Positions 37,501 to 49,352 of a stretch of DNA of 64,000 nt are shown here, piece by piece. The notes beneath the pieces were generated by a model that did not search any database, was not told where the DNA came from, and was given only the letters and a program-made list of their open reading frames with translations. Made by a program: the position numbers and the translations under genes. Every line of letters begins with the position of its first letter. Positions within the stretch are counted from its first letter, which is position 1. Origin of the DNA: Daphnia carinata (Eukaryota > Arthropoda > Branchiopoda > Diplostraca > Daphniidae); contig NC_081331.1 in assembly GCF_022539665.2 (NCBI RefSeq), forward strand, positions 14,230,638 to 14,294,637. The letters run 5' to 3'.

Positions 37501-39208
37501 CCATTTTCTTTTCTATTTGATTGTAGTCGACTGTTAAAACAATTGCAATTCAATCAGCTGAATATATACATTTCAGATGAAATCGTTATTCAAGAAAAGC
37601 TATCAAGGAAATGACACATCATCGGCAAGCGTCTTTGTCGTGCGTGCATGTTTGTGTGTCAATGTCATCCACCTTGATCGGAATGGATAAGAAGGGCAGG
37701 AAATCAAAAACTCTTGATCAATTTAAAGACTTTTTTTGCACTAACTTTTCTCATTGACATTATTGGCCGATCTTGAGAATAAGTGTCTTAAAAACAGTCA
37801 TCTTGTTTAACCATCTTTGACCAACAACAGCCAATGTACATTTACAGAAATTGCGTTAGCAGTTGGCAACGGATATCCGCAGCTGATGTACACGAACAGC
37901 TAGACAACCTATCAAAATATAAATATTTGATGGTCGACAGTTTTTTTTTTTTTTTTTTTTTTTCACTTACAAATATAAAGCTGCTGATGTATGAGGATTA
38001 GCCGTGAGCGCACAGCAACGCAGACTAATAAATATATAGAGGGATAATGTGAAATATATCAACGTCATTTATCCCTTTTTTTTCGTTTTGGCTTTATCTT
38101 TTCTTTTTAATATACCACATCTTTCATCATCATTTCGGACTTGAGGATTTTCAATTTATTTTTAGTTTTTTTTTTTGGTGGCCAGCTGCGTGATTTAAGG
38201 ACGCGTTTAATTCATTATGGGCGTTCAAAAGAATCAAGTCGCTTTTTAATCCTTTTGTAAAAGTCAAACGTTTTGGGGCGTGTGTTTAGAGACGGGCTTT
38301 CTATATACGTTTAGGCCAACCATTTAATACGATAATATAGTACAGGCTTTGTCTAGGATGCGTGATGAATGCTGACGCCCAGCGATTTCATAAGATGACG
38401 ATTATTGCACAGCTGAGTTTAAAGATTAGAAATCCTTAGTATAAATCTTGAGATTACGTCGTTTCAACCTGAACATCAGCACTCGTCTTTGACGAAAGGC
38501 ATTTTCTCCAAATAAAATGAAGGTTGAATCATTTTTCATTGGAAATGCACAACCACAGGAAAAGCTCACAGCACTCGATTCGCTTTAATCCTCCCGTCAT
38601 CTCTTAGAGCGTATTATCCCATTCCTCTTGAGAATTATCAAGTATCATTCATACTCGTCTCCTAGGGTTACTGAAATCTTCTTTAAATGGCTAATGCTTT
38701 TTTAATTCCAAACTTAAAACCGGTGGTTTTTTTTTTACGTTTATTATTTGTGTTGTTTTTGTTGTTTTGTCGGGGAATTTGGAAAAAAAACAAATGAACG
38801 GAAATAACGGATGGCACACGACACGTTGTCCAACTTGTGAACACGAGAGGAATCAGGGAGTGGAAGAACATTTGCGACAAGAGATTATTTTGTTATTATT
38901 TTCATAATACAACGATGACAATCACACATTGATACAGCAGGAGGGGCGAGAACAATAAAGAAAAAGAACAAGAGTTACATGTACCCTTGATGTGAACAAC
39001 AAAGACACACGCCACAATCACGAGAAAAACAAATTCATTGTTTTTGTTTCGGGAGGGTCGAAAAATGGTGCAACAAAGAAATGGCAAATAAAATGACGAC
39101 TAGGCTCGCAGAGAAAAACAAAAACAAGGGAATATCAAAAAGTCAATCGATTACAATTTTCAACGAATAATAAGAAAAAAAAACGAGTCCAATTAGTTGA
39201 CAGGTGGA
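31507..39208. other. gene-poor AT-rich spacer between RNF113 and dve
   Basis: About 7.7 kb without a supportable exon. It holds an (AC)n tract at about 31946-31969, a long poly-T at about 37940-37963, and many short open frames with no family features. A spacer this long beside a developmental homeodomain gene could hold enhancers, but I cannot identify any from sequence alone. Confidence 0.5.
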
Positions 39209-42200
39209 TCAGAGCGAAAGTTTGAGCCGTTTGCATTTGGCGCGACGGTTCTTGAACCAAAATTGGACATTTTTCGGCTCCAATTTGGGGAATTTGAGCC
39301 GGTAGGGCTGCCGGTTGAGTTCTTCCGTGTAGCGCAACACCAGAGAGTGAGACGGATGCGTGTTCAACGAGAACCAGTGCTCCAGACGGGGCACTTCCGT
39401 CACGGGATCGATGAAGGTCCGGTTGCGTTTACGACGGTCGTCGCTGCAATTGCCCACGCCAGACGACGAGGTCAGACTCAACGGATCGATGCCGATGCCT
39501 CCGCGCGATGAAGACGACGACGACGACTGATGGTGATGCAGGTGATGAGCCAATCCAGCGGCGGCGGCGGCGGCTGCAGCCGCTGCGGCCGCCGACTGAT
39601 GGTGCAACAACGAAGATCCAATGCCTTGTAAATAGGGTGACGTCATGTAGACTAGCCCGTGCGGATTCAGTTGTGCGTGACTCAAATTCAAACCTGAAAA
39701 TCCCGAATAGCCGCCGCTCGATCCTGTTCCAGACGCCGCAGCGGCCGCGTAATCTTGGCTGCTCGACGAACCGCTCGTGTTGTGTTGAAGAAGCGGATCC
39801 ACCTTCTTGTGATTGTGATGGCTTCCATCGGCCATTGCGTCCGACGGGTGTTTGGATAGCGACAGATTTTCAGCGTAATCTTCCAGTTCGGAATCGGATT
39901 CACCCGACGCTTGAGATCCAATGTCATCGTCGTCGTCCAAATCAGCACCGTCGTCGACTCCGTTGAGCGGAAGGCCAGGCGGCTGAATGACGGCATCCAC
40001 CGCTTGTTGTTCCGGCTCGTCCGTGTTGTTTTCGTGATGAGTTTTCGTGTCCCGCTCGTCGCAGCTGCTGCTGCGGTTCAGATCCAACGGCTCCAATTTC
40101 AGCGGAAGGACCGACGATGGATGCGTCGAAGAGAAGCTTCGCCTAGAGCGATCAGAAACTGATGAATTGGCGTCCTCGTCTTCATCCTCTTCGTCCATGT
40201 CTTCTTCGTCGTCGTCGATGGGATCCTCTTCCTCGGCCATCATGCGGTGATGGCGTCGGCGTCGGCGATGGCGATCCCCATCAGAACTTTCTTCCTCCTC
40301 TTCGTCTTCGCCAGCCAAGCGGCCGGATGCGGAAAGATGCATCCCTTCACGCATCGCATGGCCCGTTGTCATCCAAGATCCATTGGATTCTCTTCCGCCA
40401 GTCAAATGATGATTTCCGCCTCGCACTTCCGCCCGTTTAAACGCGGCACGTGCGTTTTTGAACCAATACACCAAATTGCTAACATCCAGCGGTTTGCGTC
40501 CACGCCTCGATTCCAGTTCGTTCAGCTCCTGGACGTAGAGTTGCAACTGGAAGCGAGTCGGGTGTTGATTCTCGGCAAACCAGCGCTGGAGACGCGGCAA
40601 TTTCTTGTTCCGGGTCGAAGGTGGTCCTCATGCGGACGCGAGGAGCGGCCGCCGACGAGGCAACGGCCGACACATCTCGAGATAATTGAGACGAAGACGA
40701 TGACGAATGAAGACCAGTCGACATGCAGACATTATTGTTATTCTCTGATCCAGGTGGTTGATCGTTGTTGCTGCTCGGACTGTGACGTTGTTGATGATTC
40801 ATTTTATCGTTACTAGATCGAGTCATCATCAAATGCTGTTGTTGTTGTTGTTGTTGCGTCGGTGTTGGAGGGCTAGGACGGAGCATTTCCTGTTGGAACC
40901 AAACGTCAAACTGTCGACGAGCATCGGCAGATGGCGTTGCTGGTCGTTCTCCTCTCATCACTTTTTGTTGCCATTTCTTTGTAATAAGAAAAAATGTTTC
41001 ATTTAATTTTGTCGATTAGATTGTAGTAAAAGGATATACCTCGTCTAAAGGGAAACGGGTATTGTTGATTAAATGTTGGCTCTGAGTCATTAACCACCTC
41101 AACACTTTGTTCTTCATCTCTGATTGGTGGTTGCTCGCATTGCTGCTGTAATTCCTATTTGTGTTTTGCAATTCATTTTTAATGATGTACTCTGAAAAAA
41201 GAAAACAGCGTGAATGTCATAATGGAAATACCTTCTGACGTAAATGCGGAGTGTGGCAACGGTGGTCAATTCGCCAAGGACTCCGCCAACAGTTTCCCTT
41301 TCGCTGCTGGCGATTTGAGTCAAACTTAAGGGACGCCAATTTTTCATCATCAGCCAACCTGTTGGACAATTCTTCCAATTAGGACCGTGGCATTTCCGAG
41401 GAATTTTTTTTTTCCAATTAAAGAAAAAAAAATGCAAACCGGTTGCATTAAAGATGACGTCTTCAGTGTATCCGAGTTTACGGAGGACAACGGGGACGAT
41501 TTGATTGAATAACGTCGATGCCGGAATGATGGCGTAACTGTCGACATCGACCGATTCCTCCGCTTGATGGCCACTGTTGCACGTCGCTTTGGTTGGAGTC
41601 GTAGCTCCGCCTTCGATTCCACCACTTGCGCTAGGCGTCGAAATCATGGCCGCATCGGCCAAATAACACGGCGTCGTCGTGTTCATCACCACGCAGTGCA
41701 CTGGAATCGATTTGCCTATTGAATTCAAGTTTGAACATTAAACATCGAAATAAATAAAAAAACTCAAAACTGATATCCGTAAGAAGAGAAGAGAAAAAAA
41801 AAATAGAAGAAAGAGGAAGGGATTCATTTCCGAGAGCTGTCACGGCAGCCGGAGATTAGACTAATCCCGATGGATAGAAGCTGCGGATGAAAATGGAACG
41901 AGATAAAAAAAAAAAAAGTCTTATTTCCTACGAGATGGTGCGTTCCCTTCGGCAAAAGAAAAAAAAAAGGGGGAGAATTAGAAAGAGGGTGAAAATCCGT
42001 AGAAGACGGGAGGTTGGGGAGTTATAAGACGAGGATTTATCGAGCGGGGTGAAGAAACGAAAGAGACGATGGGCCTCCACAATTGCACATTTTCTTGACA
42101 ACACATTCAAAGTGCATTTTCACTTGAAAATAGCGTACGCCATCTAACGGCTAATTTACGGGTATACATAATAATGAATCCACTCTATGGCCCCACGACA

Positions 42201-45200
42201 ATGTCGTACCTAAAGACCTCGATGTGGATCTAAACACGTGATTTTATTCCATTGAACTGGTCGCGTCTTGTAGACATGAGGAAGAAAAGGGAGATGATGG
42301 GGAACGACGGAGGGGGAAAAAAAAACCCCTAAAAAAAGACGTGAAGGTTACGGATGGAAGAGCTTTATCGATTTTTAAGCTGCCAGTTTTAAGCCAAATC
42401 CCCCAAAGCCGTCCCCGTCCCGTCTCGCCATTCCCTCCTCCCTTTTTTTTTTTTCTTTCTTTTTTCTCAAATCCTCCCGAGCCGAGTGGGAGCACATCCT
42501 AACCCCCTCCTCCTCCTCCTCCTCCTCCTCTCTCGATAGCACCGCAGCAGCACAGACCACCTTCTTTTGTACTGGCTACGAAGCCAATGCCTCCAGATTG
42601 GGGGCCTTTGCTTGGCTATAGCGGTGGCGCTGCTCGACACTACACACAGTGATGTGACACAGCCCAAAACAACTCATTCAATATGCATTTCAGGGTAATT
42701 TTTCGTTCCGGTTTTGTAGCCAACTTGTTTCTTTCATCTCACAGCGAAATGATGGACGAAATGATGCAATGAACACGTTGGCAGGTGGCTTGACGGATAC
42801 GATACGCAAGCCGTTGTCCGTGGACTGTTTGTAAGAGGGAATAGACGAAAATGCTCACCACATTCGACAAAAATAGGAGAATGATTCTCCATTTCGACAC
42901 GCATGTCGGAATTCTTCATGACATCCAATGGCACCTCTCTTTTGCCACACAAACAACACAGATTCTTGTTCCAACGACGAAACACAAATTCACAATGGAA
43001 AATAAGATGCAACACGAATGTCCAAAGCGAACCTGCTCGCAAGCAGAGCACACAGCGTCTGCCTTCAAGACGTCGTCTGCTAAAGCTCAAGTCTTTCTCT
43101 CCCTCCTTCCCCAGGAGGCTTGGATGATGAGGGTTGGAGAGACAGTGGTTCCACCTTGAGGCTAATCTTTCTGCTAAACAGCGGGAAAAACAGTTGCCTT
43201 TCTCTAATCTCAAAGACGCATTTGCACATTTGTATTCTTTTTGTCCCATTATCGGATTATTCAATACAAAGATAAACGTCAGCGATAGACGTGATTATCC
43301 GTGAGAAAAAGAAATCCTTGAAAAGAGTTTTCTTCTTTGTTGAAATGGTCGTGAAAAATGAAAGAAACCTTTTCATTTTCGCTGTTTTTTTTTTAACGTG
43401 GAAAAAGGTCTAGTGAGTCGTAAAGGTAAACCACTTATTTATTGGAGACTAAGTCAGCAGAGATAAGTGACTTTTTTGTGTGTGTGTGTCTGTGTGTTAT
43501 ATATTAAAGAATGATGCAAATAAATAAGTTCCATGTCTTGTGCAGCCGAAAAGGGATTTTCTAGTGCCTCTTTTGCCTACTCCTCCCCCCTTTTTCTCCG
43601 TTGACTTTGCAACACCACTTCCACTACGGCTTCCGGATTAGGAATCCTTCCCTCGCAGAGTCAAAGTGACTTAACACGGAAGCAAAGAAGGAAAAAAGAA
43701 AAGCGATTAAGGTCTGTTCCTTGTTTTTTCTTCGATAGCAAGGGCGTGGACGCATAAGAGACTTGGGACACAAAAGATGAAAGACTTTTCCTCGCCGCAT
43801 TTTCTTATTTGAAGAGAGACGGTGAGTTAAAGTGGATATCGAAGCTGAAAAAAGAAATACATTCCAACGTGTTACCACATTGAAATGCATTTGGGGCGTG
43901 GCGGCCACATGGTGACGGGCAAAAACAGAAGCATAAAAAGCCAATCGTATTTTTTGTTTGTTTTTTTAAAAGCTATTTCATCGCATTTTCTCTTTGGTAC
44001 ACGTAAGAATAGCAGAGCCACAGGAAAAGTCTATAAGAAATGGCTAATCCTCTTTAGCGTCTCGTGACGAGCTTTTATGTTTCTAGAAGTCCCCGTCTTT
44101 TGTACTTGTAGTATTTTTGCTACAGCACAACAGACACTTGAGTCCCTCTACTAAGTAAAGCCAAAGCGTAGAGCGCAAAAGCTTCTCTGACTCTGGAAAT
44201 CCAATCAGAAAAAAAAAGAAGGCCAAAAAAAGAGATCGAGAGATGACACGGACACAACGAGAGAGAATCCATGTTGGTGTGACATTTGAATTTTAGTTTA
44301 GTTTGGCTATAAGAAGAAAAAGGAGGGACGGACATGAGTATGACGCATGGATGGAGCGCCAAACAGGGGTTTCCCTCTTATTCAAATGTAGACTTCATCA
44401 CAATTCTTTTTCTTGACGACGCATGTACCGTAGTATTTTTAATCCTCTCAATACTTGGTCCCGCGTCATGGGTTCGTTCATTTTTTGGCTTTTCTTAAAA
44501 GATCAAACCTTTTTCTTTTACTCGACTTCGAATGGCTTCTTCTTGACCAGCTAAAGGAACAAAAATGGCCTCCCACACAGAGACGGATGAATAGTTAATA
44601 AAACTATACGAAATATTTCATTGGAACATGTAAAGAATAATTGGAACTATAGACGCATTGTTGAATGGATATTTATACGTGACTGGTTAGCTCGGTTATC
44701 GGCTTACGTATCTACTGACGACCCGTTCTGGTGTCACTCTTAATCTATACGCAGCTCTTCCTCTCTCTCTCTATAAAACACAATAATAAAGAAAGAAAAG
44801 AGACACACACAAGAGAATAAAGTTTACAGGATAAACCCGAAAATTCAAAGAATAAAAAGAGGATTGTAAGAAAGAAAAAAAAAACCGAACAGCGCCCGGT
44901 TGGGCAAAACGCATCCGCCAAGCTCAATCCGGGCCAAAAGCTTGAAACATGTCCTTCGCTAGTTCTGTGGGTCCATAATCCGCTTATACACATACATACA
45001 CACACACACACACACAGAGGTTCTCTGTACAGGCTGAGCAGTCTGTGCGCGACGCATAGAGCCCGAGGATTTATAACATCGTCTAGTACAACTACTACAC
45101 ATCATCCGCCATCTATATTTGAGATATCACATCCTATAAACTTTGCTGGGTGCTGGATTTCATCCTAATCATCGCACTGAGAATATCTCTGTGTAGAAGG

Positions 45201-46401
45201 GGGGGGGGACTATCTTCGTCACACCCCTACACTCCCCTCCTCTATTGCTTTCACAATAACGCTCGATGAATAATCCCCCATCTCCCTTTTATCCGAAATC
45301 CTCTAACGTTCTCCCTAGCTGAAAAATCGACGCTCTGTATAGCTTTTGACGTAACAGCGACTACGATATATAATAAAATGAAATCAGCCTGTCGACGGAT
45401 TTATTTAAAAAAAAGAAAAAAAAACCCTTCCCTTTTCTTTTTTAATCCAACGGGTCGGTTATTACCTTCCCTTCTTTTTTAGAAAGATATTTATAACCCC
45501 CGCCATCAGCGAAACGACGACGTAAACATTTAAGAAATAAAGAAAAAAAAAAAAGGAAACTGGGTGCTGAGCTCTTAATCTGCTTAAAACTCTAAAACCA
45601 TCTCTAATCCCTCGTTCCATTGGCCTTCTCTTATTTCACTACCCTCCCAGCTGTATATAGTTGCGTTTTATCAAAATCCTCTCTCACTCGGATTTTAGGC
45701 AGCATGTCTCTCCACTAGTAAATAGACGCTGCTGAATAATCACGAGCGCACACATACACACCCAATCTCTTTTTTTTTTTTGCTCTCTTCTCGGAAATGA
45801 TGGCAGACGGAACTTTTTAACACACTTGACAATTTCAAATGAATTTTGTTTGTCCCGTTTAAATCATTTTAAATAAGATGATGAAGCAAAAAAAAAAATA
45901 ATGTACCGATAGTTGTGGGTGATGCAATGCTGACGGGATGAGCCATTTGATGAGAGTCGATCTTGTTGTTGTTGTTGTTCGGATGCAAACAGCTTTTACT
46001 GTTGTTGTTGTTTTGATGAGGCGTTTTTGCAATATCGCCACTGTTGCTACCAACAGATTGGCTGGCCTGCTGGAAATACATGGTGCCCGCCAACGCGGAC
46101 AGGTCCGTTGCGACCGATGATGAGGTCCTTGTAGGCGGTGGAGGTGGCGGGAACATTTGACTCGTCCGGCACATGATCGGCCGCCACAACGACATCAATT
46201 GTTGACTGTCCTGTTTTTTTTTTTAAATTTAAAATTCATTATTGTTTTGGATTTCGAGAAAAAGAACATTGAACTTACACAGTCGTCGAGCGTGTTATTC
46301 TTGGACGATGTGGCCGTTTGAATGGACGATTCAGCCATGTGTCGATTCAACGCCGGCACGTTGTCGTTTGCTGGGGACACGGTCACTACCTCGGCATTCA
46401 T
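39209..46401 (-). CDS. dve: Dve (defective proventriculus) homeodomain transcription factor, with frameshift
   Basis: Nuclear regulator related to SATB proteins. Exons (minus strand): 46401-46279, 46210-45907, 41715-41440, 41358-41240, 41189-41040, 40976-39209; about 912 residues if the frameshift is ignored. Exons 3-5 encode the CMP domain (SIPVHCVV, TLFNQIVPVVLRKLGY, LGELTTVATLRI). Exon 6 holds two atypical homeodomains: the first has RMRTTFDPEQE, PRLQRWFAENQHP and VYWFKNARAAFKRAE; the second has NRTFIDPVTEVPRLEHWF and NVQFWFKNRRAK near the C-terminus. Acidic, Ser-rich and poly-Ala tracts (about 39553-39597) lie between them. At 40601-40603 one extra base shifts the frame inside homeodomain 1. 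The exon 4/5 junction is ambiguous: only the weaker donor TAC|GTCAGA keeps frame. Intron 2 is 4.2 kb. Confidence 0.92.
41716..45906 (-). other. large second intron of dve
   Basis: No dve exon could be placed here. It contains a GC-rich stretch near 42.4-42.7 kb with (TCC)n at about 42507-42530, an (AC)n tract near 44990-45016, and several open frames without family features. As the only long dve intron, it is a reasonable place for regulatory elements or an alternative promoter (inference). Confidence 0.5.
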
Positions 46402-49352
46402 ATCCCGAAAAAATATTTTATTTTTTCTACTGTCTTTTTATAAATGAAACATTGACAGCAGAAATGTCACAGCTCTTTAAAAGTTTTTTAATGTTTCTTG
46501 TCCAAACATGTCTCAATACGAAAAGCGGAACGCGGTTGTCGGTTCTTACCCGGCCGGTTCGTATCACCTCACTGACGGTGTCACGCGCTAGAGACCGAAA
46601 CTACTTTCATTCTGAATCATACGGCCTCCGTCATAGATGAGGGGTGGCCCGGACAACCACCCCTCTCCTCATTCACGCACCCCTCTCTCTCTCTCTCTCT
46701 CTCTGTGTTGTACATAGTAGAGATGTACACACGTTTACAGATGGAAGGGAGGAGTCTCTGTTAGCTCCACCTTTCTATCTGTAAGACTTGCGCTAAGAAA
46801 ATAATAAATGAAACGGAAGAATCCTTCGAAATGATTCCGGCAACCATCCGGACCCGAGGAAAAAGGACTTTTTTTTTCTCAAAAAATAAAAATGTACCTT
46901 TTACGTAAAGATTTTGGGAGATAAGTGTAAAAAAAAAAAAAAATGAAATCTAATCATTTTTGTTGGTGAATTGTTGATCTCGATCAATCCGTGCCAGTCC
47001 CATCCGGTAGAAAGACTTGGCCTGTCAATCTGGCCAGTTGCTAAGCATTTTTTATTTTCGCTCGTCTCCCAAAATCAACAAACCAAACGTATTTTCGACT
47101 TTAGAACGATAATCTCTCTTTGCGTGAGCCCGTAATCGCTATCCTATTTGACTTTGATTTTTCCAACAGTGTGTCACTTCTCGCTGGGACTTATCAGCGT
47201 TTGACTGATGGGAATGTTAACAATGGGACGCTTAATAGTCAAAGCAGGTAATCGTTTGGGGCTCTACGTGACTGTTTTCTTGCTCCATTTTTTGTTTTTA
47301 AAGCGAAGCACCCAAAAAATAGGGATATGATTAGAAGCGGATCAAAGATTATTAGATCATCGGATGACTCGTTCGTCACGCACGCATCCCTCTGCGTCTC
47401 TATGCGGAAAATGTTGTTGGCGCCTTATTCAACTAGTCCACTCGTTTTTTTTAAAGGGGTCACCCAACTTTGTTACGTAATGAAAAATGTCCGACTAGGC
47501 CTTCACGGATCAAACGTCTACATAGGAAAAAGAGAGAAAAGAAAAAAAAAGTTAATCGAATATTAAAGAAGACCTTGTGCTGCTTTGCTCCTCGACCCTC
47601 AATGGCTGACAACAATTCAAAGTCCAGTAGCAATCACGTACGTAGAAATGTATCGACAAATGCTAGGGGAAAAAAACGAGAATATCAAGAAATCATAATT
47701 TCAATATCTGAAATATTATGATTATTTTTCAATCTTTTTTTTTTTCATTTCTTTGGTTGGCAAAGAGGAATCATATTGGATATGAATCCGGTTGACCAGA
47801 AATGTAAAAAAAAAAAAAAGGGGGACGTCTTCAATGGCCAAAATCGGCTGATCGACGCAACGAAAGGAAATGTGTACTTGTATACAATATGAGATCCAAC
47901 ATCGTTGCAACGCAGCGACGAGTCACCGGGATCCGCAAAAGTAGGAATAAAAAGAAAAGGACGAAAGGGAAATCAAAGAAAAACGGGCGGATGGACACAC
48001 GGTTCTAGTATGAGAATAGAGAAAAGGTCGATGAATCAATTTTTCTATTCGACAATCGTTCATGGAGAAGACGGGGGAGGGCTAAAGAGGAGAGGAGGCG
48101 ATAGACGAAGGATAAGATTTCGGCTTTAAAAGAAGCTCGTACCGTTGTCAATATTGTCGGGATTTCTCTCCCTTCTTTCACGATCTTTGCCTATCCTTTT
48201 TGTTCTTACGAAACAGACCCTACGACATCTAGCGACATTAGTTGACATTTCTTACACATCTCCCTTTCCTTTTGTGTGCCGTAACGCGCTAATTCGAGTA
48301 ACAATTAAAATGCAGAAGAACTCATTTACATTTGGAAAGTTTCCTACCATGAAATGTTTTGGTATCCTTTTCTCCAGCAAACACGCGCAAGCATTTCGAA
48401 AATGTGCTTCATCATTTTCAATTGGATGAGTAATACGATCGTACATTGCAGCTTCCGATTGTTGTTCACATAGAAATCCAAAGTAAAAAAGTTAAATAAT
48501 TTGTGCATAAAAGAATGAATATGGGCACATATTGATACGATATTGGTAGTTACCTTTCAACTGAAATGAGGACGTGACGAATTTTTTTTGCGAAAGCCGC
48601 AAGTAACCATGAACCACCTAAAGTATGCACAGCTATTTGACGGCTGCCTGGCAACACCTGAAGAAGAAGAAAATCATCAGCAGGTGAAAGGGGACATTTG
48701 TTGAGCACAGTGCGTAGGACGAGTAAGGTTCGTTGCAACATTGCAGAGTTAACCCTACTATTCCATAGCTGCAGGTGATGATGTACAGTCCGATGACGTC
48801 CGCATTGGATCGATGCATGCACCTGGATTTCTATACCATTTTTAACTGTATACAGGCAGTATCACAGGCTCTAGGGAAAATCACCTAGAGTTGCCTAACC
48901 AAAGAAAAGAATTATTCACGTTCGAAAGTTCACGGTATCCTAGAGGCAAGTGCACGGCGATTGACCAAAATATCAAAATGCAGCTGAGAAATTTTTCAAA
49001 ATGTCAGTTAAAAATTACCTTCTTAAGTATAGGTTTTAGGCAAAAATACCATGATACATACTTCCCAAAACATTCGTACCAACAGTCATAAAAATTATAC
49101 GGGATGATTAAATTACGCGTCGACTTAGGCCTAAATAATCCAGAGTCCAACATTAGAAAATTTAACGTAATTATTCCATTTTTGAATAAAAAAATCTTCA
49201 AAAGATTGGCGTTTTCCTGCTGCTTTTAATACCTGTCTTCATTAAAACAATCAGAAACTTTTTTTTTATTAATAAATATGAATATTAAAATAACATGATT
49301 TTGCAAAGGCAAACTATTGATCAGTTGATGAGCAGTTTTGGCTTAATAAACA
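46402..49352. other. region between the dve start and the lipase 3' end
   Basis: Contains the dve 5' UTR and promoter in its left part, with a (CT)n tract at about 46685-46704, then AT-rich sequence. Short open frames at 47.9-48.4 kb and 48.55-48.82 kb show no family features. Confidence 0.45.
49265..49270 (-). terminator. likely lipase polyadenylation signal
   Basis: AATAAA on the minus strand, 83 nt after the stop codon. Confidence 0.4.

Noticed and set aside
42734..43264. 176-codon minus-strand open frame inside the dve intron
   Set aside because: Mixed composition with several Cys, but no family pattern and no splice partner; a chance frame in a moderately GC-rich stretch is likelier.
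48550..48822. 90-codon minus-strand open frame between dve and the lipase
   Set aside because: No domain, and a second overlapping frame on the same strand is equally open, which speaks for chance.
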